Below are positions 25,505 to 34,000 of a DNA stretch of 64,000 nucleotides, piece by piece. Origin of the DNA: Streptomyces sp. CNQ-509 (GTDB lineage: Bacteria > Actinomycetota > Actinomycetes > Streptomycetales > Streptomycetaceae); contig NZ_CP011492.1 of assembly GCF_001011035.1 (NCBI RefSeq), forward strand, positions 3,109,501 through 3,173,500, written 5' to 3'. The translations under genes were made by a program, and so were the position numbers. Under the pieces are notes generated by a model. It saw nothing but the letters and a program-made list of their open reading frames with translations, had not been told where the DNA came from and ran no database searches. Each line of letters begins with the position of its first letter. The first letter of the stretch is position 1.

Positions 25505-26897
25505 GCAGGGGCGGGGACGTGCGTTGGCTGCCGGGCGGCGGCTGCCCGCCGGGTCGGCCCGCGGCCCGGCGCGGTTCGTCCGGGTGGTGCGGCTCGCCGC
25601 CCTGGCGGCACTGCTGCTCGTCCTCTTCCCCATCCCGGCCGCCTGGGCGGCGCCGAGCCCCGGGGAGGAGATCGCCGACCGCCTCCGGGACTCCCCCGTC
25701 TACGTACACGACGCCTACACCGGGGCCGTGGACGAGGCGCGGCAGCGCGCGATCGCCGCGCGGATCGAGGAGACGGGGCTGCCGGTCAAGGTGGTGCTCG
25801 TACCGCTCGCGAAGGGCGACGACTTCGCCGGCGACCCGGGGACGCTCGCGGAGGTGGTGCGCGGACGGCTCGGCGACGGGGACCTGATCCTCGTCACGAC
25901 CAGCGAACAGGCCGACTGGCTGCAGGGGTTCGAGTGGCCGGGCGGCACCCACCAGGCGCGGGACGCGGTGGGCGCGGTGGGGCACCTGGACGAGATGAAC
26001 GAGGCGGGGCTCGCGGCGCGGGTGGAGAAGGCGGTGGAGCTGATCGACGCGGGCAACGGCACGGAGGTGTACGAGGAGGCGGTGGCGGACCTGGGCACGG
26101 ACTCACCGCCCGGTACCGGCGCGGACGCCGGGGACGGGGACGCCGGAGACGCGGAGGAGAAGGAGTCCGGGGGCGGCTCGGCCGTACCGCTGGCCCTGGC
26201 CGCCGCTGCGGCCGTCGCCGTGCTCGCCGGGCTTCTCTGGTACGTCCGCCGCGGCCGGACGGGATCACGGATCGGCTTCAGTACCGGATCCCGCGTCGCG
26301 ACGGCGCCGTTCGCGACGCCGCAGGCGGTCTTCGCGGCGGCCCGGGCGGCGGACGAGGCGGAGTTGCGGCGCCGGGCGGAGGAGGAGGTCGTGGCCCTGG
26401 GCGAGGCGGTACGGGAAGTGGCGACCGACACCCCCGACCGGGCCACCCACCTCCACGCCGCGCTGGACGCGTACGCCGCGGCGGGCACGGTCCTCGACGG
26501 CGCCGGGAGCCGCGCCGACCTGGCGGGCGTGCTGGCCCTGGTGGCGGAGGGCCGCGACGCCCTGGAAGCCGCCCGCACCACGCGCCCCCGCCGCACCACT
26601 CCGCTCCCCCTGTGCTTCTTCAACCCCCTCCACGGCCGCGCCACGCACCGCACCCGCTGGCGCCCCCTGGGCAGCCGCCGCCAACTCCCCGTCGCCACCT
26701 GCGACACCTGCACGAAGGCACTCCGCGAACGCCGCGCCCCGGAGGTCCTGACGGACACGACGGAGGGCCGCGAGGTCCCGTACTTCGAGGTCCCGGCGGA
26801 ATCCAGCATCTGGGCGGCCACGGGCTACGGCTCCCTGACCCGGGACCCCCTGGCCCCCCGGGTGGCGCGGGGCGACTTCACCCGGACCCGGGGCTGA
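25491..26897 (+). CDS. TPM-like membrane protein, paralogue of preceding gene
   Basis: 468 residues. Signal-like helix (RLAALAALLLVLFPIPAAWA), one extracytoplasmic alpha/beta domain (SPVYVHDAYTGAV; LPVKVVLVPLAKGDDFAG), an acidic linker, and a membrane helix at about 225-248 (VPLALAAAAAVAVLAGLLWY). The cytoplasmic helical region contains CFFNPLH and CDTC, the same C-x5-H...C-x2-C pattern as its neighbour. GTG 25491 lies inside the end of the upstream gene (14 bp overlap), with a strong AGGAGG SD, so translation is coupled. Function unknown; perhaps they work as a pair. Confidence 0.78.
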   Translation: MSTAEQGRGRALAAGRRLPAGSARGPARFVRVVRLAALAALLLVLFPIPAAWAAPSPGEEIADRLRDSPVYVHDAYTGAVDEARQRAIAARIEETGLPVKVVLVPLAKGDDFAGDPGTLAEVVRGRLGDGDLILVTTSEQADWLQGFEWPGGTHQARDAVGAVGHLDEMNEAGLAARVEKAVELIDAGNGTEVYEEAVADLGTDSPPGTGADAGDGDAGDAEEKESGGGSAVPLALAAAAAVAVLAGLLWYVRRGRTGSRIGFSTGSRVATAPFATPQAVFAAARAADEAELRRRAEEEVVALGEAVREVATDTPDRATHLHAALDAYAAAGTVLDGAGSRADLAGVLALVAEGRDALEAARTTRPRRTTPLPLCFFNPLHGRATHRTRWRPLGSRRQLPVATCDTCTKALRERRAPEVLTDTTEGREVPYFEVPAESSIWAATGYGSLTRDPLAPRVARGDFTRTRG

Positions 26898-26941
26898 CAC
26901 TCCCGTGCCCGCACGGTACGTGGGCGCCGGGACAGGCGGGA

Positions 26942-27562
26942 TCAGATCGGGGTCCCCCGGGGCGGCCACTCGGCTCCCGCCTGCTCCAGCATCCGCTCGT
27001 AACCGCGTCGCCGGCGTCGCATGAGCGCCGACGCCAGCCACAGGTACAGCCACCACCCCACCGTGATCCCGCCCGCCACCGCCAACGGGCCCGCGTGCAA
27101 TGAGCCGTTGACCGCGAGGGCCAGCAGGATGCCCAGGGGGACCGCAGCCGCCAGCATCCGGAGGCGGCCACGGCGCGACGTGCCGTAGAGGTCCACCATG
27201 ATCCGGGCGTGCAGCAACTCCACCTCCTGCCGCGCCTCCGGCAGCGGCACCGGCCTGCTGCCGCCGGACAACCCCGGGAGCGGCCCGCCCAGCGGGGCGT
27301 CCGGGTAGCGGGCGCGCGTGCGGGTCGCGCGTTCCCCGGCGTCCGGGAGGCGGCGGAAGGCGAAGACCGGGTGCGCGCGGCTCACGCTGTGTTCCGGAGA
27401 GAGGCCGGCGTAGCGGTATCCGTACTGCTCCGCGAGGTAGGCGAAGGCCGCGAACGTACGCCGCGAGTTCCACGGGTTGATCGTCGTGTACGTCTCGGCG
27501 CCCTGCTCGCCTGCCTTCAGCAGCGCCCGGAGCCGGGACCGGAGTTGCGGCCGTGGTGACAT
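26942..27562 (-). CDS. Membrane protein near the T7SS locus
   Basis: 206 residues from ATG 27562, which has GAAGGA four bases upstream; an upstream in-frame start at 27667 would overlap the WXG-like gene. The soluble N-terminal half (NPWNSRRTFAAFAYLAEQYG) precedes two membrane helices near 140-180 (MLAAAVPLGILLALAVNGSL; GPLAVAGGITVGWWLYLWLA) and a basic tail. It diverges from the WXG-like gene and converges on the TPM-like pair. No known family recognised; a secretion-linked role is guilt by location only. Confidence 0.7.
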   Translation of the reverse strand: MSPRPQLRSRLRALLKAGEQGAETYTTINPWNSRRTFAAFAYLAEQYGYRYAGLSPEHSVSRAHPVFAFRRLPDAGERATRTRARYPDAPLGGPLPGLSGGSRPVPLPEARQEVELLHARIMVDLYGTSRRGRLRMLAAAVPLGILLALAVNGSLHAGPLAVAGGITVGWWLYLWLASALMRRRRRGYERMLEQAGAEWPPRGTPI

Positions 27563-27604
27563 CGCGTCCTTCGAGTGGAACCGTGCTCGCCGTAATCTGC
27601 TTCC

Positions 27605-27610
27605 TATCAT
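27605..27610 (+). promoter_or_regulatory. Candidate -10 element for the WXG-like gene
   Basis: TATCAT about 50 bp upstream of GTG 27661, in the 98 bp gap between divergent genes. No clear -35 hexamer is visible at 16-18 bp. Confidence 0.3.
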
Positions 27611-27660
27611 GCGGCGAGGGATCGTTCCGCGGGTAACTACTTCGACTTCCGGGGGAATTC

Positions 27661-27954
27661 GTGTCATTTCTGAGGTTCTTCCATGACGACGTCATGGCGA
27701 TGGCCAGGACCCTTGAGTCCAGCGGGGACCGTATGAAGGAGTCCTCGAAGAAGATCGCCGGCACCGACGCGAGCCTCGTCGGCCACGACGAGCTGCGTTC
27801 GGCGTGCGACGACTTCGCGGACTCCTGGGACTACGGCTTCGGCCAGCTCTCCAAGCTGACCAAGGGCGTCTCGGAGTTCGTCGTCACAGCGGCCGACGAA
27901 CTGGAGAAGCTGGACAAGAAGCTCCACGACGAGCTGCAGAAGGCGGGGAAGTAA
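27661..27954 (+). CDS. WXG100-like small helical protein
   Basis: 97 residues, mostly two amphipathic helices around DSWDYGFGQLS (a W-x-Y-G turn). Length and pattern match WXG100/ESX family proteins, which leave by type VII secretion as helical hairpins. GTG 27661 has a GGGGGAA SD. Its stop overlaps the start of the next gene (TAATG). It probably pairs with or helps export the 452-residue product that follows. The Trp turn deviates from strict WXG. Confidence 0.75.
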   Translation: MSFLRFFHDDVMAMARTLESSGDRMKESSKKIAGTDASLVGHDELRSACDDFADSWDYGFGQLSKLTKGVSEFVVTAADELEKLDKKLHDELQKAGK

Positions 27955-29312
27955 TGACGCGCCCCGAGGACTTCCCGAACCTCGGCTTCGACCCCGCGCC
28001 CGGCGATCTGGACACCGTACGCCGCCTCGTCACCGCCATCGGCACGGTCACCGGCCAGAGCGGGACGGCGCAGTCCCAGCTCAAGCGGATCGGCGAGACG
28101 GACGGCATCTGGGTCGGCAAGGCCGCCGATGCCTTCAGCGACTCCGTGTCCGAGATCCCCCCGTACCTGGAGAAGGCGCTCACCTCCCTCAACGCCGCCC
28201 ACCGCGCGCTCTCGGCGTGGGAGACCGGGCTGACCGGCTACCAGGACCGCGCCCGCAGGCTGGAGCGGGAGGCCGAGGACGCCGCCGCCCGCGTCGGCTC
28301 GGCGCAGCGGGCCCTGGACGGGCTGCCGGGCGACACCGAGGGGATGACGGACAAGGAGAAGGAAGAGCACAAGAAGGACAAGAAGGGCAAGACCGCGTCG
28401 CTCGACACCGCCTCGGCCGAGCTGGAGGCGATACGGGGCCGGGCGCGCGCCCTGCACGCGGAGTTCAACGGCGACGCCGAGACGGCCGCGCGGCAGATCA
28501 AGAACGCGGCGGACGACGCGCCGCCGGAGCCCAACTGGTTCGAACGGCGTCTCGACGACCTCGGGAACCTCCTCGAAGCCGCCTGGGACACGATCACCGA
28601 TCCCAACTTCTGGAAGCTCATCGGCGACATCCTCGCCGACGTCGCCATGGTCATCGGCGTCATCTGCCTGCTCGCCATGCCGTTCGGCGGCATCGCGGGC
28701 CTGGCCCTGATCGGCCTGTGGGTCGGCGCGGGCGCCTTCGCGGCGCACGCCATCGCGCTGGCCGGCGGCGCCGAGGGCATGACCTGGCAGACGCTCGCCT
28801 GGGACGCGGCCGGGGTGCTGGCCGGCGGCATCGGCCTCGCCGGGGCGCGGCTCGCGCAGTCCGGCCGCGCGCTGGTCCAGGCCGGGCGGAACCTGCGCGC
28901 CACCGAGGGGTTCGCCGCCGCGCTCGGCCGGGTCGGCCCGGGCAACTGGGGCAACCTCGCCCGCCTCCCCAGCGGGATGGCCAACTCGCTGCGCGGCTTC
29001 GCCATGTCGGGCCAGGGGTGGATGAACGTGGCCACGGGCAACCTCGTCGACTGGTCGGCCACCATCGCCGGCGCGGGCTTCGCCATCGGCTCGAACATGA
29101 ACCCCGGACGGTGGACCGACGGCAACTGGAACATGGCCGATATCCCGGTCATCGGGCCGATCTCGGCGCTCACCGAGTACCGGCCGCCGGAGCCCGACGT
29201 CGTCGCGCCCGGTCCGCTGCCGCCGCGGGTCGACCCGCCCGCGATGCTGGCGTCGGCGGGCGACAGCTTCACCCGCGGGCTCAGCCCCGCGCAGATGGGG
29301 ACGGCGGCATGA
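27954..29312 (+). CDS. Putative T7SS-secreted protein with N-terminal WXG-like domain
   Basis: 452 residues. The first 100 form a WXG-like helical hairpin (IGETDGIWVGKAADAFSDSV with the W-x-G turn), then coiled helices with a Lys-rich loop (DKEKEEHKKDKKGK). A hydrophobic central region (about 225-290, ILADVAMVIGVICLLAMPFGG and GLALIGLWVGAGAFAAHAIA) and a Gly/Ala-rich part follow. No toxin catalytic motif is visible at the C-terminus. The architecture matches large LXG/WXG substrates. ATG overlaps the upstream stop by one base, and its stop overlaps the next start (ATGA). Confidence 0.78.
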   Translation: MTRPEDFPNLGFDPAPGDLDTVRRLVTAIGTVTGQSGTAQSQLKRIGETDGIWVGKAADAFSDSVSEIPPYLEKALTSLNAAHRALSAWETGLTGYQDRARRLEREAEDAAARVGSAQRALDGLPGDTEGMTDKEKEEHKKDKKGKTASLDTASAELEAIRGRARALHAEFNGDAETAARQIKNAADDAPPEPNWFERRLDDLGNLLEAAWDTITDPNFWKLIGDILADVAMVIGVICLLAMPFGGIAGLALIGLWVGAGAFAAHAIALAGGAEGMTWQTLAWDAAGVLAGGIGLAGARLAQSGRALVQAGRNLRATEGFAAALGRVGPGNWGNLARLPSGMANSLRGFAMSGQGWMNVATGNLVDWSATIAGAGFAIGSNMNPGRWTDGNWNMADIPVIGPISALTEYRPPEPDVVAPGPLPPRVDPPAMLASAGDSFTRGLSPAQMGTAA

Positions 29313-30010
29313 CGGCGGCCGACGGCGCCCGCAAGATCCCGTACGCGTTCAGCTACCGCGTGCCGGACGAGTTCGTGCGCCTCCCCGAGGCGGGCACCCT
29401 GGCGGGCTGGGACGAGGCGCTGGGGCGGCTGATGCCGGACGCGGACGAGGATCGACTCGCTGCCGCCGGGCTCCAGATGCGCCGGTTCCTGCCGCTGCTG
29501 TCCGAGGGCGGCGAGACGACCGTCCTGACCGCGATGTGCGCCGGCACCGAGGAGGTGGACGGCGACGAACGGCTCTCCATGGGGCTCCTCGCCGTGTCCG
29601 CCCAGGCCAGCGACCACGACGACCAGCTCATGGCGGCCGAGGGCATCTACCGCGCCAAGGAGCAGAAGTTCTTCGCCGGGGAGAGGGAGCCCCGGGAGCT
29701 GGACTACGAGTTGGGCAAGGGGCTCCAGGGCACGCAGGACATGCTGCTGGCGGTGAAGCTCCCCGGCGGGCCCGGAGTGATGTCGGCATCGCTGCGGTCG
29801 CTCACCCTGCCCGGGGGCGACGCGGAGACTCCGGCGCCGGTGATCCCCTTCGCGTCGCTGCAGTTGATCATGCCGGCGCCGCGCGGCTACTGCGCGTACG
29901 TCACGATCGCCACGCCGTCCGTCTTCCTGCTGGACTCCTACTGCATGCGGCTCGCCCACGTCGGCCGCACCTTCGGCTTCGACGTGCCCGCGGGCGGCGA
30001 CCTGGCATAG
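29309..30010 (+). CDS. Putative T7SS-associated protein, possible Mog1/PsbP-like fold
   Basis: 233 residues, soluble, translationally coupled (ATGA) to the large WXG-type gene. It starts with YAFSYRVPDEFVRLP and ends SVFLLDSYCMRLAHVGRTFGF. This start (F-x-x-RVPE/D) and end (DS-x-x..TFxF) also occur in the product at 36157, so the two look like distant paralogues flanking the ATPase gene. The outline matches Mog1/PsbP/DUF1795-like proteins. A chaperone role for the upstream substrate is a hypothesis. No signal peptide, no enzymatic motif. Confidence 0.6.
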   Translation: MTAADGARKIPYAFSYRVPDEFVRLPEAGTLAGWDEALGRLMPDADEDRLAAAGLQMRRFLPLLSEGGETTVLTAMCAGTEEVDGDERLSMGLLAVSAQASDHDDQLMAAEGIYRAKEQKFFAGEREPRELDYELGKGLQGTQDMLLAVKLPGGPGVMSASLRSLTLPGGDAETPAPVIPFASLQLIMPAPRGYCAYVTIATPSVFLLDSYCMRLAHVGRTFGFDVPAGGDLA

Positions 30011-30040
30011 GCAGAAGAAGGGAGGGCCGGGAGCCGGCCG

Positions 30041-30376
30041 CTACTGGTTGCCGCCGCCCACCTGGCTTTCCTCCTTCTTCGTGCCCTTCTTCAGCTCGTT
30101 CTCCAGGTCCACGTCGACCTTGTGCGCCTCGCGCACCACCGTGTCCGACATCTCCGCCAGGCTCGTCAACTGGTCGTCGATATCGCCCCGGCCGTCCTTC
30201 CAGCCCGACTCGAAGTCCTCCAGCTTGTCGACCACGCCGCTGTCGCCGATGTCGTCGCGGTACGACTCGAAGGTGGCCTTCGTGCGGTTCATCCGGTTCT
30301 TGATGCTGCGCAGCCGGCCGCCGAAGCCGTCGAGCTCGCTGAGCGGAATCGCCAGCCTGTCGCCGTCGTTGCCCAT
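30041..30376 (-). CDS. WXG100-like small protein
   Basis: 111 residues beginning MGNDGDRLAIPLSELDGF. ATG 30376 is preferred over 30382 because GGGGGAG would touch the upstream ATG but is well spaced for this one. Two helices flank DFESGWKDGRGDID, with Trp in the turn. The tail is charged (KKGTKKEESQ). It lies 101 bp downstream of another WXG100-like gene in the same direction. Likely a secreted or partner ESX-like protein. Confidence 0.75.
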   Translation of the reverse strand: MGNDGDRLAIPLSELDGFGGRLRSIKNRMNRTKATFESYRDDIGDSGVVDKLEDFESGWKDGRGDIDDQLTSLAEMSDTVVREAHKVDVDLENELKKGTKKEESQVGGGNQ

Positions 30377-30477
30377 GAGCATCTCCCCCAGTCACTACGA
30401 AAGCGGGGCGCCGCCGCACCGAATACGATGCCACGGCGCCCCGGCCAAGCGAAACGAACCGAACCGAATCGCGAAGG

Positions 30478-30780
30478 TCAGCCCTTGAGGCCCTTCTCCA
30501 GCTCGGAGTCCAGGTTCTCGAAGGCCTCGGCGGCGGACTTCAGGAAGTCGCCCATTCCCTCAAGGCCCTCGATGGTCTTCTTCGCACCGGTGGTGAACTC
30601 GTCGAAGGACTGGTCGAACTGCTTCGAGGACCGACCGGTCACGTAGCCGTCGCTCACCAGGCTCTGGATGTACTTGCGCAGGTCATCCAGCTTGCGGTCG
30701 ATGTCCTGCCGCTCGTCCTTGAGTCGCTTGGCGGCATCCCGCATGTCCTGATATGTAACATCGACATCGGCCTTGCCCAT
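30478..30780 (-). CDS. WXG100-family protein
   Basis: 100 residues, the standard size. Helix 1 MRDAAKRLKDERQDIDRKLDDL, turn SDGYVTGRSS (Y-x-T-G replacing W-x-G), helix 2 with FDEFTTGAKKTIEGLEGMGDF. ATG 30780 has GGGAGGG upstream. It lies 230 bp after the end of the eccC-like gene in the same direction. Expected substrate or co-factor of that ATPase. Confidence 0.82.
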   Translation of the reverse strand: MGKADVDVTYQDMRDAAKRLKDERQDIDRKLDDLRKYIQSLVSDGYVTGRSSKQFDQSFDEFTTGAKKTIEGLEGMGDFLKSAAEAFENLDSELEKGLKG

Positions 30781-31010
30781 GGCAGCTACCCTCCCGTTTG
30801 TCTCAACCGTCGCGAGGGCCGTCCCCGAGACGTCAGTCATGCATCGTTCGTATCTTGCAACCGTAGACGCAGTCGCCCGCCCCCGCGGTTGCAGGGTCAT
30901 GCCACACGCCGCAACGACGGTCGCGCCAGTGGCGGTTGCGCCAAGGGTGCACACGACGGTGGCGCCCACGCCGACGGCACCTGCGCCGGCAGCCGTTACG
31001 CCGACGGCCG

Positions 31011-34000
31011 TTACGTCAGCGGCGTCGTCACCGCGAACGGCTCGCCGTCGCCCAGGTGCAGCAGGCCCTTGCCCGGCTGCACCTGGTCGCCGACCGAACC
31101 GCGGTTCAGCCGGATGCCGATGAGGTCGCCCGCCGACGGGTCCTGCGGGGACAGGGCGACGCCGCGGCGGGCCTTCTTCGCCTCCACCTGCCAGCCGGAG
31201 AAGCCCGAGGCGACCTCCTCCTCGTCTCCCGCGAGGACCAGCGCCCAGCCGCGCTCCGCGCCACGGCGGGCGATGGCCTTGAACTCGTCGCCCGCGTCGC
31301 AGTTCGTCAGCATCTCGGCGTCGTCCACGAGGACGACGATCGGCTCGTCCGGCGACGCCTGCCTGAGCAGGTCGTGCACCTCGTCCTCGTCGATGTCGTC
31401 CTCGGTGAAGACCTGCAACACGCCCTCGCGGTCCGCCAGCTCGCGCATCGGCGACGGCCGCGGCGCGGCGATGACCAGGCGTACGCCCTGCTGGAGGAAG
31501 GTGAGCGCCATCGCCTTCAGCACCGTGCTGCGGCCGGACTTGGCCGGGCCGCCGATGATGAACGCCGGGATGCCGTCCGCCAGATCGGGGCCGAAGCCCA
31601 TCAGCTCGTCGCCGCCGACGCCGACCAGCGCCCACAGCTTGGAAGCCTCCTGCGCCTGGACGTCGCGCATCTCCCAGGCCTCCTCGAAGCCGAGGCGGCT
31701 GGGCAGCACGTCGACGCGGAACGGGCGCAGCGACCGCGGCACCGCGGCGTCCCGCGCCGTCGCCGCCTCGCCGATGGCGGCGACGGCGGCGGCCTGCGCG
31801 GCGCCGGACAGGTCATCGGAGAGGACGGCTATCTGGGTCTCCAGACCGCTCTCCGCGCGGAACATCCGGCCGGGCGCGATGTCCTCGGGGATGTTGCGGG
31901 CGTTGAGGCTGATCATGGAGAAGTCGGAGCGGTCGGGCAGCCGGAAGGCGAACTTGTCCTCCGTCAGCGTGCTGATCCGGCCGGTGAGCACACTGCGGTC
32001 GCCGGTGATGATCATGTGGATGCCGACGCTCGCGCCCTCGCGCAGCAGCCCGTAGATCTCGTCGGTCAGATCGCCGTGGTTGATCTCGCCGAGGGTGGGC
32101 AGCCAGCCCTCCCAGCGGTCGAGGAGCACCACGGTGTACGGCAGCTTCTGCTCCGGGTCCGACGCCGCGGCCCGCTGCTCGGCGATGTCGGCGAAGCCGT
32201 CCGCGGCGAGCAGCTCCTGGCGGCGGCCCAGCTCCTGCTTGAGCCGGCCGATGAGGCGCACCGCGCGCTCCGTCTGGTTGCGGCTGACGACGGCGCCGCA
32301 GTGCGGCAGCCGGGTCAGCGCGTTGAGCGCGCCGTTACCGCAGTCGATGCCGAAGAGGTGCAGGTCGGCGACCGAGTGCGTACGGGCCAGGGAGGCGGCG
32401 ATCGTACGGAGCATCTGCGAACGCCCGCTGCGCGGCGCGCCGCCGACGATGAGGTGCCCGAAGTCGGCGAAGTCGATGGCGACGGTACGCCGGGCCTGCT
32501 GCGCGGGCAGGTCCTCGATGCCGTACGGGGCGGGGGGCAGGGGCCCCGCGCCCTGCGGCGCGGGCAGCGCGTCGAGTTCGATGCTGTCGGGCAGCGCGGG
32601 CAGCCACGGGCTGTGCTGCTCGGGGATGCCCAGGCGCTCGTTGGCCTCGTTGACCGCGTCGACGAGCACCTTCAGGTCGGTGATCTCGTCCTCCTCCTGC
32701 TGCGCGCCCGCGGGCCGCTTCAGCGCGCCGCGCCCCAGCTCGGCCCAGCCGAGGCGGCCGGCCCAGGGCTGGGCCGTCGCCGGGTCGGCGGCACCGGGGC
32801 GCCGGCCGCCGACGCGGCCGGACTGGAAGGGGACGAGGGAGGCGTGGCCCAGCCGCACATAGGCGCGGCCGGGCATGGACTTGGCGATGAACCCGGCGTC
32901 GGGGGCGTCGATGACGTCCGCGGACTCGCCGCCGTCGGTGACCCGCAGCGCGATGCGGAGGTTGGTGTTCGCGCGGATCTCCGGGGAGACCACGCCGCTG
33001 GGGCGCTGGGTGGCGAGCATCAGGTGGATGCCGAGCGAACGGCCTCGGGCGGCGATGTCGACCAGGCCGGTGACGAAGTCGGGCAGCTCGCGGACCATGG
33101 CGGCGAACTCGTCGATGACGAGCAGCAGCCGGGGCAGCGGCGCGTACCTGCCGGGCTCGCGGCGCAGCAGATCCTGGAAGTCCTCGATGTCCTTGGCCTC
33201 GGCGTCGGCGAGGATGTGCTCGCGGCGGTGCAGCTCGGCGCGGAGCGATTCCAGGGCGCGGGTGACGAGGTGGTTGTCGAGGTCGGTGACCATGCCGACG
33301 GTGTGCGGCAGCTTCACGCAGTCCTTGAACGCGGACCCGCCCTTGTAGTCGATGAGGACGAACGTCATGTTCTCCGGGGTGTTCGACACCGCGAGCGCCG
33401 CGACGATCGTCTGCAGCAGTTCGGACTTGCCGGATCCGGTGGTGCCGGCGATGAGGCCGTGCGGGCCGTCCTTGCGGATGTCGATGGCGAACGGGCCGTC
33501 GTAGGACTCGCCGATGACCGCGGTCGTCGACTGCCCGCCGATCTGCCAGCGGGCGGCGATGGCGTCCCCGGTCGGCGGCTCCAGCTCCACCACGTCGAGC
33601 AGCCGGCTGGACGACGGGATGGCCGCGTCCTCCGCCTCGCCGCTGATGTCCCGCACGGGCGACAGACCGCGCGCCACCAGCGCGCACCACGCCGGCGAGA
33701 CGAAGTCCGGGCGCACCCCGCGGCGCCGCTCGGAACCGGCCTGCTCGACGCGGAGCCGGATCGGGCCGGTGCCGTCGGCGGCGGCGGCCCGCTGCGCGGC
33801 GTCCTGCGCCTGGCCATTGCCCCAGGCGCCGACCTGGAACGGCGGGTAGCCCCCGGGGCCGCCGGGCCCGCCGGCCCCGGCCACCTGCTGCAGGGGGATG
33901 CCCTGCGCGGCGGCGGCCCGGGGGTCGTGCTCCTCCGGCTTGGGCTCGGCGACGACGATCGCCTGGCACTCGCCGGGCAGGAAGCGGTCCTCGGAGTCGA

